Source: Rhizobium phaseoli (GTDB lineage Bacteria > Pseudomonadota > Alphaproteobacteria > Rhizobiales > Rhizobiaceae). From it: a stretch of 64,000 bases of DNA. Below the pieces are notes generated by a model, which saw only the letters and a list, made by a program, of their open reading frames with translations, was not told the origin of the DNA and searched no databases. Within the stretch, counting starts at the first letter, position 1, and each line of letters begins with the position of its first letter. The stretch lies in assembly GCF_010668805.1 (NCBI RefSeq), contig NZ_WUFT01000002.1, positions 1-64,000 of the forward strand, written 5' to 3'. The translations under genes were made by a program, and so were the position numbers. Below, one piece after another: positions 34,579 to 42,586 of the stretch.

Positions 34579-34920
34579 CTAGAACGTCTGCCACGGCGGC
34601 TTTCTCATGCGGTCGGAATCGTATTCTTCACGCGACGTACGGAATTGATCGGAATTTTCTACTACCCAAGTCAAAAGCGGGATCATGTGGATCAGCAATC
34701 CCATTCGCAGCTCGGTAAGCTCGTATTCTACGCGTGGCGGCATCTCCGAGAGATCATAGCGCGTGACCAGCCCATCTCTCTCAAGCTGACGGAGAGTGGT
34801 GGTGAGGATCCTTTCGGTAACGCCGTGCACCCTGCGGCGGATATCCGCATGGCGCAGGCGGCCATACACACCCAACGTATGGATAACACCCAATGACCAG
34901 CGGTTTCCTGCGTGGGTCAA
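34579..34920 (-). CDS. HxlR-family transcriptional regulator
   Basis: A 113-aa winged-helix regulator: GNRWSLGVIHTLG, then RLRHADIRRRVHGVTERIL as the recognition helix region, and MPPRVEYELTELR, the HxlR signature wing. It starts with TTG at 34920, six bases after AGGAGAG and only 12 bp from the LysR stop, so the two genes are probably translated together. The Cys usually found near the N-terminus of redox/aldehyde-sensing HxlR proteins is absent. The target is unknown. Confidence 0.82.
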   Translation of the reverse strand: MTHAGNRWSLGVIHTLGVYGRLRHADIRRRVHGVTERILTTTLRQLERDGLVTRYDLSEMPPRVEYELTELRMGLLIHMIPLLTWVVENSDQFRTSREEYDSDRMRKPPWQTF

Positions 34921-34932
34921 AACTCTCCTGTC

Positions 34933-35817
34933 TCACCGACTGTCGATCAGCATCGCGACAAAAGCCGAGACCTTCGGCGGCCGGAATCGGGCAGCCGGAT
35001 AGACGACATGAATTCCGCCCGAGGGCAACGTCCAGTCCGGCAAGAGCCTAACCAGCCGACCGGCCTCGATGTGCTCGCCGGCGAGGAAGTCGGGCAGCAC
35101 CGACACGCCGCCCCCGGCGAGGGTCGCCGCAAGGACCGCAGGCGTCGAATTGCTCGAAATACTCTGCTGCATTCGCACGGTCCGCCGATCGAAATCGTCC
35201 CGGGTGAACCGCCATAACAGCGGTTCCTTGAGCGCCAGATTGGCAGTGAAAGGCAAGTTGGCAACATCTTCAGGCTCGTTCAGCCTGAGCGAGGCTGCGA
35301 AGCCTGAAGCCGCGACCAGAAATTGCCGGAACGCACCGATCCGCCTCGCCTGATGGCTGGAATCGTCCAGCCATCCAACCCGGATCGACAGGTCCACCTG
35401 GTTAGCGATCAAATCCACCCTCGTGTCGGACAGCAGCAGTTCGACTTTGCAGGCGGGGTATTGCCGCGCGAAAGCCGCCGTAACCGGAGCTATATTGCTG
35501 GCGCCGTAGTCATTGGGAGCGGCAATTCTGAGCACGCCCGTCGGAACCGCATTGGCCTGCGTGACTTCGTCGACGGCGTCCTCCGCTTCGCGGAAGATCG
35601 TGATACATCGGGCGTAGAGAAGCCGGCCCGCTTCAGTCGGTTCGACGCGTCTCGTCGTCCGGAGGAGCAGGCTGGTTTTCAGCTCTGTTTCCAGCCGCGC
35701 GACCTGCTGGCTGACGACCGTCTTGGTGATGCCAAGCCGCTCCGCCGCCTTGGTGAACGAACCGGTATCGAGAACGGCAGCAAAATAGGCCAGCCGATTG
35801 AGATTGACGGGCTCCAT
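34933..35817 (-). CDS. LysR-family transcriptional regulator
   Basis: A 294-aa LTTR with the N-terminal helix-turn-helix (GSFTKAAERLGITKTVVSQQ, about residues 18-37) and a C-terminal effector domain (VLRIAAPNDYGASN onward). It is of the CrgA-like subtype. It is divergent from the DsbA-like gene at 35987, with 169 bp between, so it likely controls the DsbA-like/metallo-hydrolase pair. The HxlR gene follows it by 12 bp in the same orientation. Confidence 0.88.
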   Translation of the reverse strand: MEPVNLNRLAYFAAVLDTGSFTKAAERLGITKTVVSQQVARLETELKTSLLLRTTRRVEPTEAGRLLYARCITIFREAEDAVDEVTQANAVPTGVLRIAAPNDYGASNIAPVTAAFARQYPACKVELLLSDTRVDLIANQVDLSIRVGWLDDSSHQARRIGAFRQFLVAASGFAASLRLNEPEDVANLPFTANLALKEPLLWRFTRDDFDRRTVRMQQSISSNSTPAVLAATLAGGGVSVLPDFLAGEHIEAGRLVRLLPDWTLPSGGIHVVYPAARFRPPKVSAFVAMLIDSR

Positions 35818-35986
35818 GGTTGCTCACCTTATTGTAAGTCTATGACGTACATTCTGTAGCATTTAGGGCTATTTTTTATCCAATGGAAGCGGGTTATTTA
35901 GGGCCAAGACCAATTAAATTCATGCAATTCTGTTTGAAGCCATTGGATTGCGTGGAAGGCATATCAGAATCAAGGATGCCCCCTAG

Positions 35987-36619
35987 ATGCACGTTACCTA
36001 CCTCTTCGACCCACTCTGCGGCTGGTGCTATGGCGCATCGCTGGCACTCGAAAAATTGGCCGGGCTCGATGACCTTACGATCGAACTTGCGCCCACCGGC
36101 CTCTTTGCGGGTGAAGGCGCGCGGCCGATGGATGAACGTTTCGCGGCCTATGCCTGGCAGAACGATCAGCGCATAGGACGCCTCACGGGGCAGGTCTTCA
36201 GCCAGCTCTATCGCGACCGGGTTCTTGGGAACATCGGCAGCATGTTCGACTCGGCACCAACAACGCTCGGTATTGTCGCCGTCGGGCTCTCGAAGCCGGA
36301 CAAGGAGGTCGAGGCTTTGAAGGTGCTCCAGAATGCTCGCTATGTAGATGGTCGCAACAATTCGGAGATGGCGGTAGTGGCCGATGCTCTTGATAGGGCC
36401 GGGTTTGGCGATGCCGCAAGCCGCGTCAGAAGTCCCGACGAGCCCCTGCTAAGCGCCTATCGCAAAAGGATCGAGCAGGGGCGCCGGCTCATGGCGGAAT
36501 TCCAGCTTGACGGCGTTCCAGCGCTTCTTGCTGATCAAGGAGACAAGCGGCGATCGCTTAGCAGCGGCGTTCTGTTCGGCGGCTTCGATCTGCTTGCCGC
36601 CAAATTGCAGGCAGCCTGA
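35987..36619 (+). CDS. DsbA-family thiol oxidoreductase (FrnE-like)
   Basis: A 210-aa thioredoxin-fold protein. The CGWC active site is at residues 11-14 directly after the first strand (LFDPLCGWCYG), and there is an insertion helical domain. No signal peptide is present, so this is a cytoplasmic FrnE/HCCA-isomerase-type DsbA. It likely acts as a disulfide isomerase or glutathione-dependent isomerase in stress or aromatic metabolism. It is co-directional with the metallo-hydrolase-fold gene 72 bp downstream. Confidence 0.87.
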   Translation: MHVTYLFDPLCGWCYGASLALEKLAGLDDLTIELAPTGLFAGEGARPMDERFAAYAWQNDQRIGRLTGQVFSQLYRDRVLGNIGSMFDSAPTTLGIVAVGLSKPDKEVEALKVLQNARYVDGRNNSEMAVVADALDRAGFGDAASRVRSPDEPLLSAYRKRIEQGRRLMAEFQLDGVPALLADQGDKRRSLSSGVLFGGFDLLAAKLQAA

Positions 36620-36690
36620 CCAACAGCTTCCAATCTGGACATTTAATCCAATTCCCATCGGGCAGAAATCGACAACCATCGGAGACCACC

Positions 36691-37593
36691 ATGCATACAA
36701 GGAGAGATATCATGAAAACTACCATCGCAGCCAGCCTGACTGCCGCCTTCGCCCCTGCCGGTCTCGGCAATGCCACCGGATCGAAGCTCACCTGGAAACA
36801 TTTTCCCGCTGGTCAGAACGGCTTCTTCCGCGCCCCGGTGCTACTTTCTGGTTCGAGCGAAGCGCTGCTTATCGACAGCGGCTTCAGCTATCCCGACGGT
36901 CGCGCGCTGGCAGACGCCATCAAGGCTACCGGCAAGACGCTGACTGCAATTTATGTCAGCCAGTCCGATCCCGATTATTATTTCAGCCTCAAGCCGGTCC
37001 TCGAAGCTTTCCCCGGCACCAGAGTGCTGGCCGCTGCCGACACAATCGCTGCCATCAAGGGCAATGTCGAAAAGAAGCTCGCCGTCTGGGGACCTCAGCT
37101 CAAGGAGAACGGCCCGCAAACACTCGCCGACATCGTCATGCCGGAAGCCTTCGACGGACCTAGCCTGACGGTCGATGGCGAAACGATCGAGATCGTCGCG
37201 GCCGAAACGGGGCTGGCCAATCGCCGCTACCTTTTCGTGCCGTCGCTCAATGCGGTCTTCGGCGGCGTCATGATCTTCTGTGGCGTCCACGTCTGGACCG
37301 CCGACACGCAGGCGAAAGAACAGCGCGCCGCCTGGGTGGCGACCCTCGACAAGATCATCGCCCGCAAACCCTCGGTGGTCGTGCCCGGCCACATGACGCC
37401 GGAAGCTGCGACCGACGTTTCCGGCATTGAGCACACCAAGACTTATCTGCTCGCCTTCGAGGAAGAGCTCGCCAAGGCCGCTGACGCAGCGGCGCTCAAG
37501 GCCGCCATGGAAGCCCGCTTCCCGGGCCTGGGTATGGGCGTCGCGCTCGATATCGGTTCGAAGGTTGCCAAAGGCGAAATGAAGTGGGGCTAA
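36691..37593 (+). CDS. Metallo-beta-lactamase-fold protein with altered metal site, Tat-exported
   Basis: A 300-aa MBL-fold protein. The N-terminus TRRDIMK followed by a hydrophobic Ala-rich stretch is a Tat signal, so the start is placed at ATG 36691, although an internal ATG at 36712 after AAGGAG would give a Sec-like signal. The canonical HxHxDH motif reads Q91-S-D93-P-D95-Y96 (SQSDPDYYF); only the Asp is kept. PGHM at 232-235 retains one late His. The active site can hardly bind two zinc ions as in normal enzymes. Function is uncertain; it may be a non-catalytic or differently liganded member. Confidence 0.8.
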   Translation: MHTRRDIMKTTIAASLTAAFAPAGLGNATGSKLTWKHFPAGQNGFFRAPVLLSGSSEALLIDSGFSYPDGRALADAIKATGKTLTAIYVSQSDPDYYFSLKPVLEAFPGTRVLAAADTIAAIKGNVEKKLAVWGPQLKENGPQTLADIVMPEAFDGPSLTVDGETIEIVAAETGLANRRYLFVPSLNAVFGGVMIFCGVHVWTADTQAKEQRAAWVATLDKIIARKPSVVVPGHMTPEAATDVSGIEHTKTYLLAFEEELAKAADAAALKAAMEARFPGLGMGVALDIGSKVAKGEMKWG

Positions 37594-37605
37594 GCTTAAA
37601 AGTCA

Positions 37606-37635
37606 CGCCTTACCCGGAGGTCTCCGGGTAAGGCG
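37606..37635. terminator. Hairpin terminator after the MBL-fold gene
   Basis: CGCCTTACCCGGA pairs perfectly over 13 bp with TCCGGGTAAGGCG around a GGTC loop, 13 bp after the stop codon. The following sequence is not T-rich, so termination is probably Rho-assisted or the hairpin protects the 3' end. Confidence 0.7.
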
Positions 37636-37781
37636 CGAGAGACCGGCTAAACGACAGCCTCTCCGATTTCCGGCGTCGCCGCTGCGCCGCGAATCTGGCA
37701 TGGCTAAGCTTCTCATAACGCGTTGCACTTCAATCATTGCCGGCCTACTGCCTGTTTGCGTTCTCCCGTTCCGGCGTCGTC

Positions 37782-38534
37782 TTAACGTGTTAAGGCCGCG
37801 GTGAGGGCTTTGGCTTGTTGCTCAAGCGACCCCGATGCGCGCGATTTCATTCCACATTTGCATGGCAGATGCTCGCAGCGATGTTGGGCAGATGAAATGT
37901 GGTATCGGGGAATGTGGAACAGGTTGGCGACTGGATCGTGGATGGACACGAAATGCTGAAGCTGTCGCGCTGACTTGAAGCGCTTCATGATCTTCCCGCG
38001 TCGTCGGACCGGTTGATGGTAATTCTCCGCCCGATTGTTGAGGCTCTTGTGCGAACGATGCTCGACGCCGGGCATGATCTCTCGCTTCGCCGCGCCGTAG
38101 GATCGGAGCTTGTCAGTGATCATGACACGCGGCGAGCTGCCTTGACCTTTCAGAAGCTTACGCATCAGACGCTTTTCAGCCTTAGCATTGTGGCGGCTTT
38201 GCACCAGAACGTCGAGAACAAAGCCATCCTGATCGACGGCCCGCCAAAGCCAATGCTTCTTTCCCCGAATGGTGATGACGGTCTCATCAAGATGCCATTT
38301 GTCGCCGAGCTTTCCGGCTGAACGCTTCCGGATGTCGTTGGCAAAATGCCTGCCGAATTTCTCCGCCCACAATCTCACCGTCTGGTGGGAAACGATGATG
38401 CCGCGGGCGGCCAGCATATCCTCGACCATCCGCAAGCTGAGAGGAAACCGGAAATACAGCCAAACCGCATGGGCAATCACCTGAGCGGGAAACCGGTGGC
38501 GACGATATAGAGGATCACGGGCATAGCTGGTCAT
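37782..38534 (-). CDS. IS6-family DDE transposase
   Basis: A 250-aa transposase. It has an N-terminal zinc-finger/HTH part, RFPLSLRMVEDMLAARGI, and the IS6 DDE catalytic residues in WHLDETVITI, VMITDKLRSY and NRAENYHQPVRRRG. It catalyses replicative (cointegrate-forming) or copy-in transposition of the element. The first 120 residues are nearly identical to the truncated copy at 63268 (only KAEKRL versus KAAKRL), showing recent spread. The normal 49-bp upstream end is missing directly before the ATG and is replaced by an unrelated 18 bp, so expression may be altered. Confidence 0.93.
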   Translation of the reverse strand: MTSYARDPLYRRHRFPAQVIAHAVWLYFRFPLSLRMVEDMLAARGIIVSHQTVRLWAEKFGRHFANDIRKRSAGKLGDKWHLDETVITIRGKKHWLWRAVDQDGFVLDVLVQSRHNAKAEKRLMRKLLKGQGSSPRVMITDKLRSYGAAKREIMPGVEHRSHKSLNNRAENYHQPVRRRGKIMKRFKSARQLQHFVSIHDPVANLFHIPRYHISSAQHRCEHLPCKCGMKSRASGSLEQQAKALTAALTR

Positions 38535-38552
38535 TCTCGATGATATTTTGGG

Positions 38553-38601
38553 GGCACCGTAACGTTAACCGATCCGCCATCGAAATGTGGGATTTGGCGG
38601 C
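38553..38601 (+). repeat. IS6 left-end sequence in inverted orientation
   Basis: This 49-bp segment from GGCACC to GGCGGC matches 63219-63267 with one change (GTGGGA versus GTGAGA). In copy 2 it precedes ATGACCAGC directly. Here it is separated from the transposase ATG by 18 bp (38535-38552) and runs in the opposite sense. Inverting 38535-38601 would restore the normal end-to-ATG junction exactly. Confidence 0.8.
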
Positions 38602-38656
38602 GACGGCCTTTAGCTTCCTCACGACCAGATAGCGATGCACTCTCGCGTGGACTCGA

Positions 38657-40036
38657 TCATGTTGAGCATGCTCGGAGAGCTGCCATTTCCAGACTGACCG
38701 AGAAGCCATCGGGTCCATTTTGCATCTTCAACCGGCCGCCATGCGCGCGCGCCACGTCGGAGGCTATGGCGAGCCCCAAGCCGCTGCCCGATGATGCGGC
38801 GCCCAGTTGAAAAGGTTCGATCATCTTCTCCTGGTTTTCCTCCGGTATGCCCAGACCGTCGTCGCTCACCGTAACCCAAACAAATTCCAAGTTCCGGCTG
38901 ACGTCCAATGCGAGCCTTGTGGGGGCGCCGTGTTTGAGCGCATTGTGTATGAGGTTCGATATGGCTTCACGAAGGCTTATCTCGTCTCCCAATACAACCA
39001 TATTCCCATCGTTTATATGAAACGAGACGCTGACTTCCCGCTCGAGGGACAGTGGTACAGCCTGTGCGAGCGTGGATTTTGCCAGTTTCCCGAGATCAAC
39101 GGGCTTGAATGCCACAGCCTCCGAGCGATGGATGATCATCGCGTGGTCGAGCAACTGGCTTGAGAGGCGACCCAGCTCGAGGATGCGTTGACGAAGCTGG
39201 GCAACGGCTGCAGAGTCGACGATGCCATCGGCAGCGCAAAGCATTTCTGCCTGAGCATCGATCGAGGCCAGCGGCGTGCGGATCTGGTGGGCAGCATCTC
39301 CGATGAAGCGTTGCATACGGTCGATACGATCCGACAGCCGCCGCATAAAATCATCGATCGCGCCAACCAATGCCTTAACCTCGTTTGGGGGTTCGACACG
39401 GATCGGACGCAGGTCTTCAGGCTTGCGTGATGAAATCTCGTTTTCGAGGCGCCGGAGCGGCGCAAGCGCGATGCGCACTGATAGGGCACCTGCCGACAAT
39501 GCCAGGACGCTCATAACGGCGATCAACTCAACCGCCTTCTCCGTCAGATCCCAGGCCAGCGTCTGCCGGGCAGTGAGTGTCTGGGCGATAACGATCTCGG
39601 TCCAGCCGCCAACGCGCGGATTATCCAGTTTCTTCCCAATCGTGGCGATCCGAACCGGTCGGCCCTGGAACAGACCGTCGGCCAATGTTACGCCCTCATG
39701 GGTTCTTGTCGGTTGGACGCCTGACAGCAGATCTCGGTCTCCAGCGATGACCACCCCGCGAGGATCGACCACTTTATAGAAGACTAGATCATAGGCCGAC
39801 AGTGTCGACAGCATAGCAACGGGCGGATCGAGCGTAACGACACTGCCCTGCACATAGACATTCTCTGCTATCTGGACGGCTCCGCCGATCAGCAGCTTGT
39901 CATAGGACTCGCGCGCCGCGACGGTGGCGTATTGCCAAGCGGCGAAACCGAGTAAAATCGCTCCGGCAGCCAGGATCAGACCGATGAAAGTGATAATTCT
40001 GGTATGCAGCGAATATCGAAGGTCAAATTTTCGCAA
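38657..40036 (-). CDS. Sensor histidine kinase (TctE/QseC-like)
   Basis: A kinase of about 459 aa, read from the TTG at 40036, 14 bp inside the response-regulator gene; start uncertain because the ORF extends further upstream. Transmembrane helices are predicted at about residues 12-38 and 170-190, bracketing a periplasmic sensor domain of the 2CSK_N type. HAMP-like residues lead to the H-box AAHQIRTPLAS (His250), and later N, G boxes (LIHNALKHG, DDGLGIPEEN, SGSGLGLAIA) are intact. It phosphorylates the adjacent response regulator in response to an external ligand, perhaps that of the divergent importer. Confidence 0.88.
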   Translation of the reverse strand: MRKFDLRYSLHTRIITFIGLILAAGAILLGFAAWQYATVAARESYDKLLIGGAVQIAENVYVQGSVVTLDPPVAMLSTLSAYDLVFYKVVDPRGVVIAGDRDLLSGVQPTRTHEGVTLADGLFQGRPVRIATIGKKLDNPRVGGWTEIVIAQTLTARQTLAWDLTEKAVELIAVMSVLALSAGALSVRIALAPLRRLENEISSRKPEDLRPIRVEPPNEVKALVGAIDDFMRRLSDRIDRMQRFIGDAAHQIRTPLASIDAQAEMLCAADGIVDSAAVAQLRQRILELGRLSSQLLDHAMIIHRSEAVAFKPVDLGKLAKSTLAQAVPLSLEREVSVSFHINDGNMVVLGDEISLREAISNLIHNALKHGAPTRLALDVSRNLEFVWVTVSDDGLGIPEENQEKMIEPFQLGAASSGSGLGLAIASDVARAHGGRLKMQNGPDGFSVSLEMAALRACST

Positions 40037-40688
40037 TTTGATATCCCAGTCCACGCATGGTCCGGATTTCGATATTCGTGTCGGCGAGCTTGCGCCGTAG
40101 TCGGACGACGAACTGTTCGATGGCGTTGGCGCTAGGATCCTGATCGAAGCCGAACAATTGTTCAATCAGCTCGTCCTTCGAGACGAAACGTCCGGGCCGC
40201 GCGGAAAGGATCTCCAGGATCGTCAGTTCGCGGCGCGTTAGTTCGAGAGGTCGTCCGCCGACGCTGGCAGTGCGGCCAGATCGGTCGATGACGAGGTCCT
40301 CGAAGCGGATCATGTTATCGGCAAAGCCGTCGCTGCGCCGCAGCAGAGCCCGCGCCCGTGCGTCCAGCTCACGATAGTCGAAAGGCTTGATAAGGTAGTC
40401 GTCCGCTCCCAGATCCAGTGCGCTGATCCTGTCTTCCACGGCGGAGCGCGCCGTGAGAACGAGCACCGGCGTCTTTTTTTTGCGCGCCCGCATCGTCTTC
40501 AGCACGGAAAAACCATCCATGCCGGGCAGCATCATGTCAAGAATGACGAGATCATAGGCCTGGACTTCGAGAAGTTCACTCGCGGTCACGCCATTCTTTT
40601 CCCAATCGACCGCATGACCCAGCTTTTCGAACCGCTGTTCGATGGCCTTTGCAATCTCGGGTGTGTCCTCGACGATCAATATGCGCAT
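40023..40688 (-). CDS. OmpR-family response regulator
   Basis: A 221-aa regulator: receiver domain (ILIVED acid pair, phosphoacceptor Asp51 in VILDMMLPG, Lys in LIKPF) and a winged helix-turn-helix C-domain from about residue 125 (FVSKDELIEQLFG, FVVRLRRKL). It overlaps the kinase gene, as in tctDE/qseBC operons. It is divergent from the SsuB-like gene and two 5-bp direct repeats plus a palindrome lie between them. It probably activates the importer. Confidence 0.92.
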   Translation of the reverse strand: MRILIVEDTPEIAKAIEQRFEKLGHAVDWEKNGVTASELLEVQAYDLVILDMMLPGMDGFSVLKTMRARKKKTPVLVLTARSAVEDRISALDLGADDYLIKPFDYRELDARARALLRRSDGFADNMIRFEDLVIDRSGRTASVGGRPLELTRRELTILEILSARPGRFVSKDELIEQLFGFDQDPSANAIEQFVVRLRRKLADTNIEIRTMRGLGYQIAKI

Positions 40689-40709
40689 CGGCTCCTTCCG
40701 CTGGCGACT

Positions 40710-40735
40710 GTCAGTTCCGAGTCAGCGATCGCTGA
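40710..40735. promoter_or_regulatory. Candidate OmpR-type direct repeats and palindrome
   Basis: GTCAG occurs at 40710-40714 and 40721-40725, exactly 11 bp apart (one helical turn), as OmpR-family regulators require. TCAGCGATCGCTGA at 40722-40735 is a perfect 14-bp palindrome overlapping the second repeat. The site is in the 100-bp divergent gap between the two-component system and the importer. Confidence 0.55.
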
Positions 40736-40788
40736 TATGTCTTTGTCAAGTGCATGGGAGTGCATGGAGGAAAATTCCGGGAGGTAAG

Positions 40789-41562
40789 ATGAATATTCAA
40801 TCCGATATCGGCGCCACGACACCATTGCTCACCGTCGAAAGCGTGACCCTACAGTACAAGACGCCGGATGTCCTCGTTACCGCTACGCACCGCGTCAGCT
40901 TCGAAGTTTTCCAGTCCGATCGTTTCGTGCTGCTTGGCCCGTCCGGCTGTGGGAAATCCACGCTTCTGAAAGCAATCGGCGGATATATAAAGACCACCGA
41001 GGGACGCATCTCGCTGAAGGGCAAGGTTGTCACCGAACCTGGAGCCGACAGGATGATGGTCTTCCAGGAATTCGACCAGCTTCTGCCATGGAAGACCGTC
41101 AGCGAGAATGTCATTTTCGCTCTCACGGCCAGCGGTCGCGCCAAGCCCGCCGAAGCAAAAGACCGTGCGTTCGATTATATCGAGAAGGTCGGACTAACGA
41201 AGTTCAAGGACAGCTTTCCGCACATGCTGTCTGGCGGCATGAAGCAGCGCGTCTCGATCGCGCGCGGCATGGCGATGGAACCCGATGTGCTTTTGATGGA
41301 CGAGCCGTTCGCGGCGCTCGACGCGCTGACCCGCCGGAAGATGCAGGACGAATTGCTGCAGCTTTGGGAAGATACACGGTTCACGGTTCTGTTCGTCACC
41401 CATTCGATTGAGGAAGCGATCCGCATCGGTACCCGCATTCTGCTGTTGTCGCCGCATCCTGGCCAGGTCAAGGCCGAACTCAACAGCATCCCAACCGAGG
41501 AGTTGGGAACCGCCGCGCAAACGGCTCTGGAAACGCGTATCAACGATATGCTCTTCGCCTGA
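40789..41562 (+). CDS. ABC transporter ATPase (SsuB/TauB type)
   Basis: A 257-aa ATPase of the nitrate/sulfonate/taurine family: Walker A GPSGCGKST, Q-loop QEFDQLLPW, signature LSGGMKQR, Walker B VLLMDEPFAALD, and His in VTHSIEEA. The FDQLLPWKTV segment is characteristic of this family. The start is ATG 40789, after GGGAGGT. The permease begins 113 bp downstream, the binding protein after it. Probably expressed under the divergent two-component system. Confidence 0.92.
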   Translation: MNIQSDIGATTPLLTVESVTLQYKTPDVLVTATHRVSFEVFQSDRFVLLGPSGCGKSTLLKAIGGYIKTTEGRISLKGKVVTEPGADRMMVFQEFDQLLPWKTVSENVIFALTASGRAKPAEAKDRAFDYIEKVGLTKFKDSFPHMLSGGMKQRVSIARGMAMEPDVLLMDEPFAALDALTRRKMQDELLQLWEDTRFTVLFVTHSIEEAIRIGTRILLLSPHPGQVKAELNSIPTEELGTAAQTALETRINDMLFA

Positions 41563-41675
41563 CGGGGCCTGCAATCGCACGAGCGGCATTCCCGCCGGCA
41601 TTCAAGAATTTGCGCCATGCATGTCGTCGCGACGGATGATCGCAGGAGCCTGCGCGCCAGAATGGAACCAGGATC

Positions 41676-42542
41676 ATGAACCAGACGCTCAACATACGCC
41701 CCGAGATCGTTCATAACGAACCGCAGGCAAACATTCCGCCCGTGGAGAAAAGCCTTTCTAGTTTCGAACGCGGCTATCGTATCGGCTTCGTGCGCAAAGC
41801 CGCGATCCTGATCGTTCTTGCGCTCGCTTGGGAGGCCTATGGCCGCTGGTTGGGCAATCCGCTGCTGTTTCCAACCTTTGGCGATACGCTGACCGCGTTT
41901 ACCAGCAATATCCTTGATGGCACTATTCCGGAACGTGCCTGGAATTCTCTGAAAACGCTTTTGATCGGTTATACCGGCGGCATCGTTCTGGCGGCACTCT
42001 TGACGACGCTGGCCATCGGATCACGGATCGGCTCCGACCTCTTGGAAACGCTGACCTCCATGTTCAACCCGCTGCCGGCGATCGCGCTGCTGCCGCTGGC
42101 GCTGATCTGGTTCGGCCTCGGGCAGGGTAGCGTGATTTTCGTCCTGATCCACTCGGTCCTGTGGGCAATCGCGCTCAACACGCATGCCGGTTTCCGTTCG
42201 GTATCCAACACACTGCGCATGGTTGGTCTGAATTACGGATTGCGCGGTCTCAAACTGGTGCGCCTCGTGCTGATCCCGGCGGCGTTCCCGTCGATCCTGA
42301 CAGGTCTCAAGGTTGGCTGGGCTTTTGCATGGCGCACATTGATTGCGGCGGAACTTGTTTTCGGCGTGTCCTCGGGGTCGGGCGGGCTGGGCTGGTTTAT
42401 TTTCGAAAACCGCAACCAGCTCGAAACCGCCAATGTGTTTGCCGGCCTGTTTACCGTCATTCTAATCGGTCTGTTCGTGGAGAACATGATCTTCGCGACC
42501 GTCGAGCGAAAGACAATTCGCCGTTGGGGCATGCAGCTCTGA
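41676..42542 (+). CDS. ABC transporter permease (SsuC/TauC type)
   Basis: A 288-aa permease with about six transmembrane helices, the first at about residues 42-60. The EAA-type motif is in VSNTLRMVGLNYGLRGLKLV and the LVLIPAAFPSILTGLKVGWAFAW part (given here as two short pieces) is typical of the SsuC family. ATG 41676 follows an AGGA ribosome site. Functions as a homodimer with the ATPase upstream. Confidence 0.92.
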   Translation: MNQTLNIRPEIVHNEPQANIPPVEKSLSSFERGYRIGFVRKAAILIVLALAWEAYGRWLGNPLLFPTFGDTLTAFTSNILDGTIPERAWNSLKTLLIGYTGGIVLAALLTTLAIGSRIGSDLLETLTSMFNPLPAIALLPLALIWFGLGQGSVIFVLIHSVLWAIALNTHAGFRSVSNTLRMVGLNYGLRGLKLVRLVLIPAAFPSILTGLKVGWAFAWRTLIAAELVFGVSSGSGGLGWFIFENRNQLETANVFAGLFTVILIGLFVENMIFATVERKTIRRWGMQL

Positions 42543-42586
42543 CACTGAAGAAAGGTCGGCGCCGCCGGCCATTAAGGGAGGAAGAC

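Larger units (their letters stand above)
37773..38601 (-). mobile_element. IS6-family insertion sequence, copy 1 (leftward), rearranged left end
   Basis: This element carries one intact transposase gene (37782-38534). A degenerate right end may be near 37773-37790 (GGC..CGT..TTAACGT shares elements with the left end). At the other side, the left terminal sequence GGCACCGTAACGTTAACC lies at 38553-38570 but points away from the gene. In copy 2 (63219) the same 49-bp end runs directly into the transposase start. No flanking 8-bp target duplication could be assigned with confidence. Confidence 0.75.

Noticed and set aside
37773..37790. Right terminal inverted repeat of IS6 copy 1
   Set aside because: The sequence shares only pieces with the left end (GGC, CGT, TTAACGT), so I could not confirm an exact boundary or target duplication.
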